Of a stretch of 64,000 bases of DNA, positions 1 through 8,154 are shown piece after piece. Within the stretch, counting starts at the first letter, position 1, and every line of letters starts with the position of its first letter. The position numbers and the translations under genes are program-made. This DNA is from an uncultured Negativicutes bacterium (GTDB lineage: Bacteria; Bacillota; Negativicutes; Veillonellales; Megasphaeraceae), in assembly GCA_900752195.1 (NCBI GenBank), contig CAADUJ010000003.1, forward strand, positions 107,772-171,771. The letters are read 5' to 3'. The notes under the pieces are model-generated. The model was not told the DNA's origin. It saw only the letters and a list, made by a program, of their open reading frames with translations, and ran no database searches.

Positions 1-1592
1 AGCATTTTGACCAGAAGACCTATCGTGGCGATAAGACTTATGTCTACAGCACTCTTATGAATGTTGCAGAGGTTGCTTCTGCCGATAGAGGTGCTGTGGA
101 AGAAATCAAGCAGAAACAGCGTGTGAGCGGCTTTAACTCCATCTTTGCTGTTGCCTCTGTACCGATGGCAAAATTGTATTATGAAGAATTCAAAAAACAG
201 ATGGCAGCAGATCCTACCAAGGAATTGCGTATTGCTACTATCTTCAGCTATGGCGCGAATGAGGAAGAATCTGATGGTATCCTTGATGAGGAGAACTCTG
301 AGGATACATCAGCACTTGATAAGCCATCTCGTGACTTCTTGGAAGATGCCATCAAAGATTATAATGAAATGTTCCATACGAACTATGATACCTCAAGTGA
401 TAAGTTCCAGAATTATTATAAAGATGTATCCCTTCGCATGAAGAATAAAGAACTGGATTTGCTTATCGTAGTCAATATGTTTCTGACAGGCTTTGATGCT
501 ACCACACTGAACACATTGTGGGTGGATAAGAACCTTAAGATGCATGGACTGATTCAAGCTTTCTCAAGAACAAACAGAATCCTTAATTCTATCAAGACAT
601 TCGGTAATATCGTCTGCTTCAGAAATTTACAAAAGCGAGTAGACAGTGCAATATCCTTGTTCGGAGATAAGAATGCCGGAGGTATCGTTCTTCTGAACAG
701 CTTTAAGGATTACTATTATGGTTATGAGTCTGTAGACGGAAAGCAAATGCCAGGTTATGCAGATATGATGGAGGAACTAAAAGAAAAGTTCCCACTGTCA
801 GAACCACAGATTATCGGCGAACAGAATCAGAAAGACTTTATCTCCCTGTTTGGTGCAATCCTTCGTATGCGCAACCTGTTATCATCCTTCGATGAATTTG
901 TAGGCAAAGGACTCATCACAGAGCGTGACCTGCAGGATTATCTCGGTAGATATCAAGACCTTCGTGATGAATGGAAACGCAGACGTGATCAAGGAGAAAG
1001 CACAGACATTATTGATGATATTGTCTTTGAAGTAGAACTCATCAAGCAGATAGAAATAAATATCGACTATATCCTTATGCTCGTTAAAAAGTATCACGAT
1101 ACCCACTGTGAGGATAAGGAAGTGCTTATTACCATTCGTAAGGCGATTGATGCTAGTCCTGAGCTCCGCAGCAAGAAAGCACTCATTGAAACCTTTATTG
1201 CAGGCATCAACGAAGTAGATGACATCATGGCTGAATGGCATGATTATGTTGTCCACAAGCGTGAAGAGGACTTAGACAATATTATAAAAGAAGAAAGGCT
1301 AAAGCCGGAAGAAACGAGAAAATTCTTAGAGAATGCATTCCGTGATGGAGAAATCAAGACTGCCGGGACGGACATCGATAGGCTGATGCCACCTGTCTCA
1401 CGATTTGGGGGTGGTAAACGTACTGAGAAAAAGCAAGGTATTATCAGCAAGCTCAAGACTTTCTTTGAGAAGTATTTCGGAATTGGAGGCTCTGCATCAT
1501 TCACAGAAGAACAGAAGCCAATTACTTATAACACACCATCTGAACCTGCCTTAATTGTGGCCGATGATAAAGCACCTTATAATACAAAATAA
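1..1592 (+). CDS. hsdR: Type I restriction enzyme R subunit, 3' part (5' end outside window)
   Basis: Motor/nuclease subunit of a type I restriction-modification system; it hydrolyses ATP, translocates DNA and cuts when the complex meets an unmethylated site. The frame is already open at base 3 and no start lies in the window, so the N-terminal nuclease and first RecA-like domain are missing. About 529 residues are visible: second helicase domain with motif V (TGFDA, near visible residue 162) and motif VI (QAFSRTNR, near 185), then the helical C-terminal region typical of EcoEI-like R subunits. It ends in a FFEKYFG-like stretch, where family members usually stop, so the 3' end looks intact. 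hsdM and hsdS are not in view; they may lie to the left. A terminator follows directly. Confidence 0.93.
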   Translation, partial: HFDQKTYRGDKTYVYSTLMNVAEVASADRGAVEEIKQKQRVSGFNSIFAVASVPMAKLYYEEFKKQMAADPTKELRIATIFSYGANEEESDGILDEENSEDTSALDKPSRDFLEDAIKDYNEMFHTNYDTSSDKFQNYYKDVSLRMKNKELDLLIVVNMFLTGFDATTLNTLWVDKNLKMHGLIQAFSRTNRILNSIKTFGNIVCFRNLQKRVDSAISLFGDKNAGGIVLLNSFKDYYYGYESVDGKQMPGYADMMEELKEKFPLSEPQIIGEQNQKDFISLFGAILRMRNLLSSFDEFVGKGLITERDLQDYLGRYQDLRDEWKRRRDQGESTDIIDDIVFEVELIKQIEINIDYILMLVKKYHDTHCEDKEVLITIRKAIDASPELRSKKALIETFIAGINEVDDIMAEWHDYVVHKREEDLDNIIKEERLKPEETRKFLENAFRDGEIKTAGTDIDRLMPPVSRFGGGKRTEKKQGIISKLKTFFEKYFGIGGSASFTEEQKPITYNTPSEPALIVADDKAPYNTK

Positions 1593-1596
1593 GAAA

Positions 1597-1644
1597 ATGA
1601 CCGCACCGGAGTAATCAATACTCTAGTGTGGTCATTTTGTTTTT
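1597..1644 (+). terminator. Rho-independent terminator after hsdR
   Basis: A 10-bp stem (ATGACCGCAC with GTGTGGTCAT, one G-T pair) and a second inner GAGTA/TACTC stem are followed by a T-rich run. It begins five bases after the hsdR stop codon. Confidence 0.85.
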
Positions 1645-1762
1645 GCGTTCCGTTGGAAGGCTTTGCTTAGAAATTAATCGTTGTATTCGTTAATTCCTAA
1701 TTGAGCTATCCAAAAGAACAATCCTTTATTCTATGCTCATGCCACGTACAATACCAAACGAC

Positions 1763-2605
1763 CTATACGCTCAATAACCGAGACAGACAAGACTCCAACT
1801 CGATGCCATTACGAAAATCAGTCCCCTTCTCACGGGTGTGAGACACAACACCATTCAAAAATAAGACGGCTTTCGATACAGCCGTGTGAAGATAATGCCC
1901 CTTCATAAGAAAACTCAACAATACAGAGCCGAACACATCACTCTTGCCGTGACAACGAATCTCACGGAATGCCGTGTTATACCGCTCATAAGACGACGTC
2001 GTTCCGTCATAACTCACAATCTTATAAGGTCCGGCATGGTCGGGAATATCGGTGATTACAACCAACTTGGGACCCATTGCCATGAGGCGATCAAACAAAG
2101 ATAAAATCTCCTTGGCTGGCGGAAATACCTTCATAGGCGGTATGCCTAAAATCGCATATGCTTCTTGCAGTGTAGGTGTAATCACATCGGCTTGACGAAT
2201 AAGTGTACGCATACTCTCAAGCATAGACGGTGTATACGTTGAAATAGGACGACCATTATACGACATGGCGGGATCGACGAATACCAATGTATCCTCCTTA
2301 TGGAACCGTTGAACCGCTTCGCTGGCAATGGCCAGACTCTGGGAATTGCCCATGAATCCGCAGTATATGGCATCGTATTTGAACTTGATCCGTTCCCAAC
2401 TTTCCATGAATGATTGGGCATCGGAAATATTACTGGACATACTTTCCCGCACGTAATCCATATTTACATTATACCATGCAACGGGCAATGGACACGTTTG
2501 AATACCCATCACGGAAAAAATAGAAATAGAACTCGTCAAAGAACACCGACCGTGGGAGCATATGTCCTGCGCTGCCAATACGCGCTTAATAGACAAACAA
2601 ATCAC
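1763..2605 (-). CDS. Pyridoxamine/pyridoxal kinase-like PfkB-family sugar/vitamin kinase
   Basis: Ribokinase-like kinase, 280 residues, most like the pyridoxine/pyridoxal/pyridoxamine kinases that phosphorylate B6 vitamers with ATP in the cytoplasm. Family signs are the start pattern (RVLAAQDICSHGRCSL, residues 8-23), the DP pair at 111-112, the DVITPTLQEA stretch near 140-149, and the catalytic Asp near 223. The usual anion-hole motif G-T-G-D reads GKSD here (220-223), which keeps the Asp but changes the glycines; some B6 kinases of this clade vary at this place. It stands alone on the minus strand, divergent from an EamA exporter, with a strong palindrome between them. Hydroxymethylpyrimidine kinase activity is a possible alternative. 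Confidence 0.75.
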   Translation of the reverse strand: MICLSIKRVLAAQDICSHGRCSLTSSISIFSVMGIQTCPLPVAWYNVNMDYVRESMSSNISDAQSFMESWERIKFKYDAIYCGFMGNSQSLAIASEAVQRFHKEDTLVFVDPAMSYNGRPISTYTPSMLESMRTLIRQADVITPTLQEAYAILGIPPMKVFPPAKEILSLFDRLMAMGPKLVVITDIPDHAGPYKIVSYDGTTSSYERYNTAFREIRCHGKSDVFGSVLLSFLMKGHYLHTAVSKAVLFLNGVVSHTREKGTDFRNGIELESCLSRLLSV

Positions 2606-2654
2606 CTCAATTATGAAGAAAAAGAAAATTAAAAATGCATTTTTCGAAATCAGC

Positions 2655-2685
2655 TATTTTTCATTATACGTGATAATGAAAAATA
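2655..2685. repeat. Perfect 13-bp palindrome between divergent genes
   Basis: Arms at 2655-2667 and 2673-2685 (TATTTTTCATTAT and its exact complement) surround a 5-base centre. It lies in the 223-base AT-rich gap between the kinase (minus) and the EamA exporter (plus), so it is placed to act as an operator or a small hairpin. Confidence 0.7.
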
Positions 2686-2696
2686 CTACAACAGGT

Positions 2697-2737
2697 GATT
2701 TATTAATTTTTTTATATCAGTGTATAAAAATTAAATC
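2697..2737. repeat. Second, imperfect AT-rich inverted repeat in the same gap
   Basis: A GATTT..TTTTTTTATA arm (from 2697) and a TATAAAAATTAAATC arm (to 2737) pair imperfectly around a short centre. It may be a hairpin in the EamA leader or simply AT-rich sequence. Confidence 0.4.
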
Positions 2738-2828
2738 ATCATTACTTATATATAAGACATCCTCCTCCTGGACAGATTCTTTGGCTTTTCCTATAATGGA
2801 CGATATAGCTAGTAGAAAGGATATAGAT

Positions 2829-3746
2829 ATGACACAGACACATATGATGCGAGGCATTGCCTGTACTGTTGCCGGTGCAGTGACATGGGGCCTCAATGGC
2901 ACGTGCAGCCAATACGTTTTTATGCACTATTCCATTACTTCCTTATATCTCACGATGCTACGCCTTTTAGGAAGCGGCATTATCCTCGTTTCCCTCGTCG
3001 TCTTTATGGATCGTCATCGTCTCTTTGCGCTCTTGCAAGATACAAACGATTTTTTGCGTATTGCAGTATTTGGCTTATTTGGCATTAGCGCCTGCTCTCT
3101 TTCTTACCTTAGTGCGATCCAATACGCCAATGCCGGCACGGCGACGGTCCTACAATCACTGAACGTCGTATTCATGTCCATTTATGGTGCCATATTGCTT
3201 CGTCAGACACTTAGTCGCTGGCAGAGCATTGCCATCGTTCTGGCCTTGTTGGGCGTCTTCTTTATCGCTACAGGAGGCAGGCTTGATGCCATGGTATTAT
3301 CGCCATACGGCTTGTTTTGGGGCATCGGCGCTGCTGTGGCATCGTGCGTGTATACGGTGCTTCCACAACGAGCTATTGCCAAATGGGGCACCTTAGCCGT
3401 TAATGGATTGGGCATGCTCATAGCGGGCCTTGTCATGAGTGCGTTCATCGTGCCTGCCTACGATACGCCGACTCTCGATATGGTCGGTATCATGGCGGTG
3501 CTTTTCATCATCATCGTAGGGACGGTTTTTTCCTTTACCATTTTCCTGCGCGGCGTCGGCGATATTGGCCCCGTCAAGGCTACTTTTATTGGCACGCTGG
3601 AACCGCTGTCGGCGACAGTTGCATCCTTTGTTTTTCTTGGGACGCCCTTCACTGATACAGATCTTTTTGGGTTCCTCTGCATTATTACGACCGTTTACAT
3701 GATCACGATGAAGCAGGGACGACGAAATCTTGAAAAAAAGAGCTGA
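2829..3746 (+). CDS. EamA/DMT-superfamily membrane transporter
   Basis: Predicted ten-helix inner-membrane permease of the drug/metabolite transporter superfamily (two EamA repeats), 305 residues, usually an exporter of amino acids or other metabolites. Hydrophobic segments run through the whole protein and it ends in a short basic tail (KQGRRNLEKKS). The frame is open upstream to 2562, but the ATG at 2829 has an AGAAAGGA ribosome site eight bases ahead and gives the usual family N-terminus (MTQTHMMRGIAC), so this start is chosen. It is divergent from the B6-type kinase; this may hint at a related substrate, but nothing in the sequence proves it. Confidence 0.85.
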   Translation: MTQTHMMRGIACTVAGAVTWGLNGTCSQYVFMHYSITSLYLTMLRLLGSGIILVSLVVFMDRHRLFALLQDTNDFLRIAVFGLFGISACSLSYLSAIQYANAGTATVLQSLNVVFMSIYGAILLRQTLSRWQSIAIVLALLGVFFIATGGRLDAMVLSPYGLFWGIGAAVASCVYTVLPQRAIAKWGTLAVNGLGMLIAGLVMSAFIVPAYDTPTLDMVGIMAVLFIIIVGTVFSFTIFLRGVGDIGPVKATFIGTLEPLSATVASFVFLGTPFTDTDLFGFLCIITTVYMITMKQGRRNLEKKS

Positions 3747-3836
3747 TACGCCCCTCAGTGTGCTATACTTAAAGATAGATATAGAAATAGACTCTTTACC
3801 AAGAGCAAAGAGTGTTTACTAAGGGGGATATAGTAT

Positions 3837-4355
3837 ATGGATACATTAGAAGCTATTGCTACGCGCCGTAGCGTGCGCCAGTATACGGATAGAGCCGTGC
3901 CGAAAGAACTCATCGAAAAAGTCATTGCTGCCGGATTGCAGGCACCGAGCAGTATGGGACAGCAAAAAGCTATCATCGTAGCGGTGACGAACAAAGATCT
4001 CATCCATCGCTTGTCGAAGATGAATGCGGCTATTGGCGGATTCACAAATGATCCCTTTTATGGCGCTCCTGTATGCCTCATCGTATTGGCACCGAAAGAG
4101 TACGGAAAGGCTGCATATGACGGCAGTCTTATCATGGAAAATCTCATGTTGGCCGCTCATGCCCTGGGACTTGGTAGCTGCTGGATTCATCGGGCGAAAG
4201 AAGAATTTGAATCAGACGAAGGAAAAGAAATCCTCCGCTACATCGGTATTCCTGACGGGTATGAAGGCATTGGCCATTGCATTCTGGGCTACAGTGCCGG
4301 TGAAACACCGAAGGCTCCGGCTATAAAAGAGCATCGCGTTTTTTGGGTAGAATAA
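3837..4355 (+). CDS. Nitroreductase-family FMN oxidoreductase
   Basis: Small flavoprotein of the nitroreductase fold, 172 residues, expected to bind FMN as a dimer and reduce quinones, nitro groups or similar acceptors with NAD(P)H. The FMN phosphate-binding RRSVRQY motif is at residues 10-16, and the AAHALGLGSCWI stretch near 100-112 is typical of the family. It is preceded by an AAGGGGGAT ribosome site and by a short inverted repeat (ACTCTTT/AAAGAGT, about 3791-3812). The real substrate cannot be read from the sequence. The next gene begins 13 bases after its stop and may share its transcript. Confidence 0.9.
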   Translation: MDTLEAIATRRSVRQYTDRAVPKELIEKVIAAGLQAPSSMGQQKAIIVAVTNKDLIHRLSKMNAAIGGFTNDPFYGAPVCLIVLAPKEYGKAAYDGSLIMENLMLAAHALGLGSCWIHRAKEEFESDEGKEILRYIGIPDGYEGIGHCILGYSAGETPKAPAIKEHRVFWVE

Positions 4356-4368
4356 AGAGGATATGAGT

Positions 4369-4863
4369 ATGATAAAACAACTTTGCATGACCGTCGCTGT
4401 GGCTACCATGCTTACAGCTCCTGTATATGGGTATTTTAACGATACGCTAGCCGAAAATCCCAATTACCGTCCTATCAGTTTTGGTATGGGCTATGAATCA
4501 TACGTAGACTTAGGCTCTATCCGTACCATCCGTGATAACGGGCGGGAATGGGTTTTTACGGTACATGTCTTCAATGCAAAGGAAGATACAGGCGTAGTGG
4601 AAGGCACATATGCGTTGACATATAAAATTGATTCGGGAAAACAGGCCTGGGTCTATGAAGAAAATTTGAGCTCCTGGAGCCCTATACCGATGGGAAGGAC
4701 CCTTAAGCACAAACAGCTCGGCGATTATGTGGCAGTCAATCAATGTTATAAGTTGAAAAAGGGTCGTTTCCTCTATGATCAGAGCCATTATGCACAGGCC
4801 ATGGAACGGTATTATAAAGGAGATCCGAAGGCGCCTGTGATGGGCGCGCAATTGTCGCTATGA
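4369..4863 (+). CDS. Exported protein of unknown function
   Basis: A 164-residue protein with an N-terminal signal peptide (short basic start, hydrophobic core, APVYG cleavage region near residue 20), so it is secreted or periplasmic. I do not recognise a domain. The mature part is rich in aromatic residues and contains a YVDLGSI motif, followed by alternating short strands that look like a small beta-sheet domain. The ATG at 4369 is preferred over 4363 because it sits eight bases after AAAGAGG. Its last codons overlap the start of the LD-carboxypeptidase by four bases (ATGA), so the two are probably co-translated and may act together at the cell wall (inference). Confidence 0.75.
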   Translation: MIKQLCMTVAVATMLTAPVYGYFNDTLAENPNYRPISFGMGYESYVDLGSIRTIRDNGREWVFTVHVFNAKEDTGVVEGTYALTYKIDSGKQAWVYEENLSSWSPIPMGRTLKHKQLGDYVAVNQCYKLKKGRFLYDQSHYAQAMERYYKGDPKAPVMGAQLSL

Positions 4864-5864
4864 AAGCGTTTAGGCGCATAGCTGTTTTGGTACTGCCTCT
4901 TTTTTTGGCGATGGTTCTCGTTGTGACTGCAAAAGACGGCGATGGCTGGCACAAGGGAAAGGCTGTGCAGCGTGGCGGTACTATCGGCATCGTTGCGCCG
5001 GCAACACATGGGGACGATCTTCCCGTTCAAGCATATATCGATGTACTCCATCATCTGGGCTATAAGACAAAGGTAGGTCCTCATGCCATGGAACGATATG
5101 GCTATTTTGCCGGCACCGATGCAGAGCGGGCCGACGACGTGAATGCGTTCTTTTTCGATGATTCTGTCGATGCCATCTTGTGCCTTAACGGTGGGTATGG
5201 TTCGGCACGGATACTGGATTACCTAGACTATGACATGATTCGGCGCCACCCCAAGCAGCTCATTGGTTTCAGCGATATTACGGCGCTAGAAACGGCGCTC
5301 TATGAAAAAGCCCATATCGCGACGGTCTACGGGCCTTTACTCATTACCCTTTCAGAGGGGGACACTTATTCTATGGACCAATTTACACGAGGCCTTGCGG
5401 CAACGGAACCGATCGGAAAAGTAGCCCTTCCAAAAGGGCGGCATTTGGAAACGCTGGTAGAAGGAACGGCAGAAGGGCCTCTGGCAGGCGGGAATCTTTC
5501 GGTCCTTTGCTCTTTGGTCGGTACGCCTTATGAACTCAATGGTACAGGGGCTATACTCATCTTAGAAGACGTGGGAGAGCAGTCATATCGCATTGACCGC
5601 ATGATGAACCAACTCTGGCAAAGTGGATTGCTGAAACGGGTCAGCGCCATCTGTTATGGTGATTTTATAGATTGCCCCCATGATGCTGGCGATTTTACGA
5701 CAGACGAAGTCCTTCGCTACTATGCAAGGTTAGCAGGAAAACCAGCCATAAAAGGGCTTCCCATTGGCCATGGAATCGATAAGGCCTATATCCCCTTCGG
5801 CGAGTGGGGCCGTGTCGAAGCGGGAAAAGACGATGCGGCGTTGTATATCGGAAGGCGCCAGTGA
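4860..5864 (+). CDS. LD-carboxypeptidase (MEROPS S66), exported form
   Basis: Serine peptidase of the LdcA family, 334 residues, which removes the terminal D-Ala from murein tetrapeptides. The catalytic triad can be seen: Ser115 in GGYGSARIL, Glu236 in ILILEDVGE and His304 in GLPIGHG. Unlike the cytoplasmic E. coli enzyme it has a hydrophobic N-terminal segment (residues 7-24) that looks like a signal peptide or anchor, so it probably works outside the inner membrane. Translation is coupled to the upstream exported protein by an ATGA overlap. A long hairpin at 5922-6004 closes the operon. Confidence 0.9.
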   Translation: MKAFRRIAVLVLPLFLAMVLVVTAKDGDGWHKGKAVQRGGTIGIVAPATHGDDLPVQAYIDVLHHLGYKTKVGPHAMERYGYFAGTDAERADDVNAFFFDDSVDAILCLNGGYGSARILDYLDYDMIRRHPKQLIGFSDITALETALYEKAHIATVYGPLLITLSEGDTYSMDQFTRGLAATEPIGKVALPKGRHLETLVEGTAEGPLAGGNLSVLCSLVGTPYELNGTGAILILEDVGEQSYRIDRMMNQLWQSGLLKRVSAICYGDFIDCPHDAGDFTTDEVLRYYARLAGKPAIKGLPIGHGIDKAYIPFGEWGRVEAGKDDAALYIGRRQ

Positions 5865-5921
5865 GGATGATGGGTTTATCGACGCCAATCATCCAGCCGT
5901 AACGGCCAGCGTACAATATAG

Positions 5922-6004
5922 AAAAAACCATGCACGGTTGTACATCTCCCCCTGTTAGGTTTTGAACCTGACGCAGGGCGGTACAATGGTGCATGGTTTT
6001 TTTT
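5922..6004. terminator. Long structured hairpin with T-runs on both strands
   Basis: Arms of about 22 bp (5922-5943 with 5981-6002; one mismatch and one G-T pair) enclose a second stem CCCTG/CAGGG (5950-5954, 5974-5978) and an apical AGGTT/AACCT stem (5957-5969), separated by asymmetric internal loops. There are six or more T residues at the 3' side on either strand, so it can end both the carboxypeptidase and murI transcripts. The internal loops make it more elaborate than a simple terminator; see findings. Confidence 0.8.
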
Positions 6005-6785
6005 ATTCAATCGTATAGACCCGATCCAGTTGGTTCATATATCCTTGGATACGTTGCAATTCGTCAGGGTCTGTGACGCGGCGTCCAGAATAATAGTAGT
6101 CTACTTTTTGTGGCAAGAGCTCCAGCCCTCTCCGGAATTCGAGTTGGCGGCAGAGTTCTCGCACCGTTCCGTCATTGCCATCGACGAAGCGGACGTGGCT
6201 TGGCAGAATGGATCGAATCGTTTCTTTGAAGTAATTGAAATGAGTACATCCTAAGACAAGTGTCGAGTAACGGCTGAAATCGTACGGTGCAAACTGTCCT
6301 TCTATATAAGCACGAACAGAAGGCGATGAAAAATCCGACGCTTCGGCAAATTCTACGAGCTTTGGCATGGCCAGGAGGTCGACAAGGCTTTCTGTATCGT
6401 ATTTTTCAATGAGTTCCTTAATCTTTCGTCCCCGTACGGTAATGGGTGTAGCAATGACGAGGACCCTGTTGCGGCCATCCATGTCGAGGGCTTTTTTGGC
6501 AGCCGGTTCCATGCCGATAATGGGAATGGAATACATGTGGCGGAGGTCGCGGACAGCAACGCTTGTTGCCGTATTGCACGCTACGACGATGGCCTTGACG
6601 TCTTTTGTCATGAGAAAGGTGAAGGCGTCGTTGACGTATTGAAATACCTGAGCTTTCGTCTTTGTCCCATAGGGAACGTTATCTTCGTCAGCAAAGAAGA
6701 TGAATTGTTCATGAGGCATGACTTTCATGGCGTGGTGGAGGACGCTAAGGCCGCCTATACCGGAATCAAAAAATGCTATTTTCAT
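6003..6785 (-). CDS. murI: Glutamate racemase
   Basis: Makes D-glutamate for peptidoglycan from L-glutamate without a cofactor; cytoplasmic. The 260 residues carry the family signature: DSGIGG (7-12), the first catalytic cysteine Cys70 in VACNTAT and the second, Cys180, in GCTH with His182. The frame is open to 6848, but the ATG at 6785 starts the canonical MKIAFFDSG sequence and is nine bases after AAGGAG, while the ATG nine bases earlier touches the ribosome site. It is a single gene, convergent with the LD-carboxypeptidase. Confidence 0.97.
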   Translation of the reverse strand: MKIAFFDSGIGGLSVLHHAMKVMPHEQFIFFADEDNVPYGTKTKAQVFQYVNDAFTFLMTKDVKAIVVACNTATSVAVRDLRHMYSIPIIGMEPAAKKALDMDGRNRVLVIATPITVRGRKIKELIEKYDTESLVDLLAMPKLVEFAEASDFSSPSVRAYIEGQFAPYDFSRYSTLVLGCTHFNYFKETIRSILPSHVRFVDGNDGTVRELCRQLEFRRGLELLPQKVDYYYSGRRVTDPDELQRIQGYMNQLDRVYTIE

Positions 6786-6975
6786 GGTGTTCATCTCCTT
6801 AAGGCAGTATGGTGCCCATTTATTATAGCACGATTCGTCTGTTATCATGCAAATTTTTATGATTTTTTTTGTATTTCTTATAGGTGTTTTTATGGCAAAT
6901 ACAGCATACTTTCTGTTATACTAGGAAAAAATATAATATACTCCAAAATTTAACTTGGAGAAAGAGAGGACTACT

Positions 6976-7398
6976 ATGTATCGAAAAAGTACTTCCCCTG
7001 ATATGAATGGTGTTTATGAACTCATTCGCCTTCTTGTAGGCCATGATTTGGATGAAAAGACCTTTGCTGCCATCTATGAAAGGCAATTGGAAGATCCGAA
7101 TCACTATTGCCTCGTCGATGACCGTGATGGCGTCCTTTATGGCGTCATGAACATGCGCTTTGAAGAGCAACTCCATCATGGAGGCACGACAGCAGAAATC
7201 ATCGAATTTTTTGTCCGTGAAGAAGCCCGTGGTCAAGGCACAGGGCGAGAAATGCTGGAAATCGGCAAGGAATTGGCCCGTAAGCGAGGCTGTGTCCTCA
7301 TCGAAGTGACGAGTAAAATCAAGCGCGTCGATGCCCATCGTTTCTACGTCCGTGAAGAATTGGAACATACCCATTTTAAGTTTGTCAACGAGCTGTAA
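6976..7398 (+). CDS. GNAT-family N-acetyltransferase
   Basis: A 140-residue acetyl-CoA-dependent acyltransferase of the GNAT fold. The acetyl-CoA loop is seen as EEARGQGTGREML near residues 83-95, followed by a helix and the typical VTSKIKRVDAHRFY region (a common ..N..A..FY.. variant). The ATG at 6976 is chosen because of GAGAGGA six bases ahead; the upstream ATG at 6955 has no ribosome site. The acceptor (amino acid, antibiotic or protein N-terminus) cannot be predicted. A clear terminator follows at 7412. Confidence 0.88.
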   Translation: MYRKSTSPDMNGVYELIRLLVGHDLDEKTFAAIYERQLEDPNHYCLVDDRDGVLYGVMNMRFEEQLHHGGTTAEIIEFFVREEARGQGTGREMLEIGKELARKRGCVLIEVTSKIKRVDAHRFYVREELEHTHFKFVNEL

Positions 7399-7411
7399 TA
7401 CGGTTTATAGC

Positions 7412-7446
7412 GCATCTTGTACGGAATCGTGCAAGGTGCTTTTTTT
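7412..7446 (+). terminator. Rho-independent terminator after GNAT gene
   Basis: A 12-bp stem (GCATCTTGTACG with CGTGCAAGGTGC, two G-T pairs), GAAT loop and seven T residues. Confidence 0.9.
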
Positions 7447-7583
7447 GTCCTACCTATAAGAAGAGGCACACCTTTGGGACATGGAAAAGAGATGAAAAAA
7501 AGTATACGTTGTCATGAAGTAATCTCTTTTGCGATTTACCAGTGAATCCGATATATTAGAATTAAGAAAAGGTGGTGACTCGT

Positions 7584-7964
7584 ATGAATATTAATGAATT
7601 ATATGATAATCGATTGCGTGAACTAAAAAGAGTGTCCTATGACGATTTATCAAATGTCTTTATCCAGCACGGCATCATCCATTGTTTCATAGAGGCCTAT
7701 GATTTGAGTATGGAACTATTTCGAAAGTCACTGCAATCGGAACCGGTCGAGATGGGGGTACTGGAAGTCCTTTCCCTCACGCCAAAGGAACTCCTCATGA
7801 CAGTGTACGATTCGTATGCCTTCATGAACGAAATTATCTGGCTCGACATGTATAGGGAACGGTATTACCCTAATTTTAGCGAACCCGTCTATGAAAGAGC
7901 AAGCCGCATTGTTAAGCAGTATCTTCCGGAATTACTTCTTTTACAAAACATGTTGTATCCTTAG
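7584..7964 (+). CDS. HI0074-like nucleotidyltransferase substrate-binding (HEPN-type) protein, orphan
   Basis: A 126-residue all-helical protein. The order of helices and motifs (IIHCFIEAYDLSMELFRKSL near 29-48, a TPKELL stretch near 70, then YERASRIVKQYLPEL near 104-118) resembles the HI0074 family, which normally partners a minimal nucleotidyltransferase (MNT). The R-x4-6-H ribonuclease motif of toxic HEPN proteins is not complete: the arginines (MYRERYY) are there but the histidine is not. No MNT gene lies on either side. The start at 7584 follows AAAAGGTGGTGA; the GTG at 7572 lies inside that ribosome site. A 9-bp inverted repeat (7485-7493/7522-7530) lies upstream. Confidence 0.6.
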   Translation: MNINELYDNRLRELKRVSYDDLSNVFIQHGIIHCFIEAYDLSMELFRKSLQSEPVEMGVLEVLSLTPKELLMTVYDSYAFMNEIIWLDMYRERYYPNFSEPVYERASRIVKQYLPELLLLQNMLYP

Positions 7965-8154
7965 AGAATAACCATCTCCGGATGGTTTTATTTGATGTTC
8001 GTCATGAAATATATTCATGCTACATAAGAAGTATTTTGATAGGATATTATGACATAAATTATTCTTGAAATGGATTTAAAGTGACATTATAATATAACAA
8101 ATAAGAATATTAATCGACCGTCTTGTGAAGTTCCTCAAAGGAGGTAATGCTGTT

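Noticed and set aside
1645..1762. Attachment site or insertion border behind hsdR
   Set aside because: Only a weak inverted AATTAA/TTAATT symmetry is seen; no integrase or repeated copy in the window.
2562..2828. N-terminal extension of the EamA transporter
   Set aside because: AT-rich, non-hydrophobic lead sequence crossing both palindromes; the ATG at 2829 has a ribosome site and the family N-terminus.
5922..6004. SRP (4.5S) RNA gene
   Set aside because: Only a partial likeness to helix 8; no GNRA tetraloop and the apical stem is fully paired.
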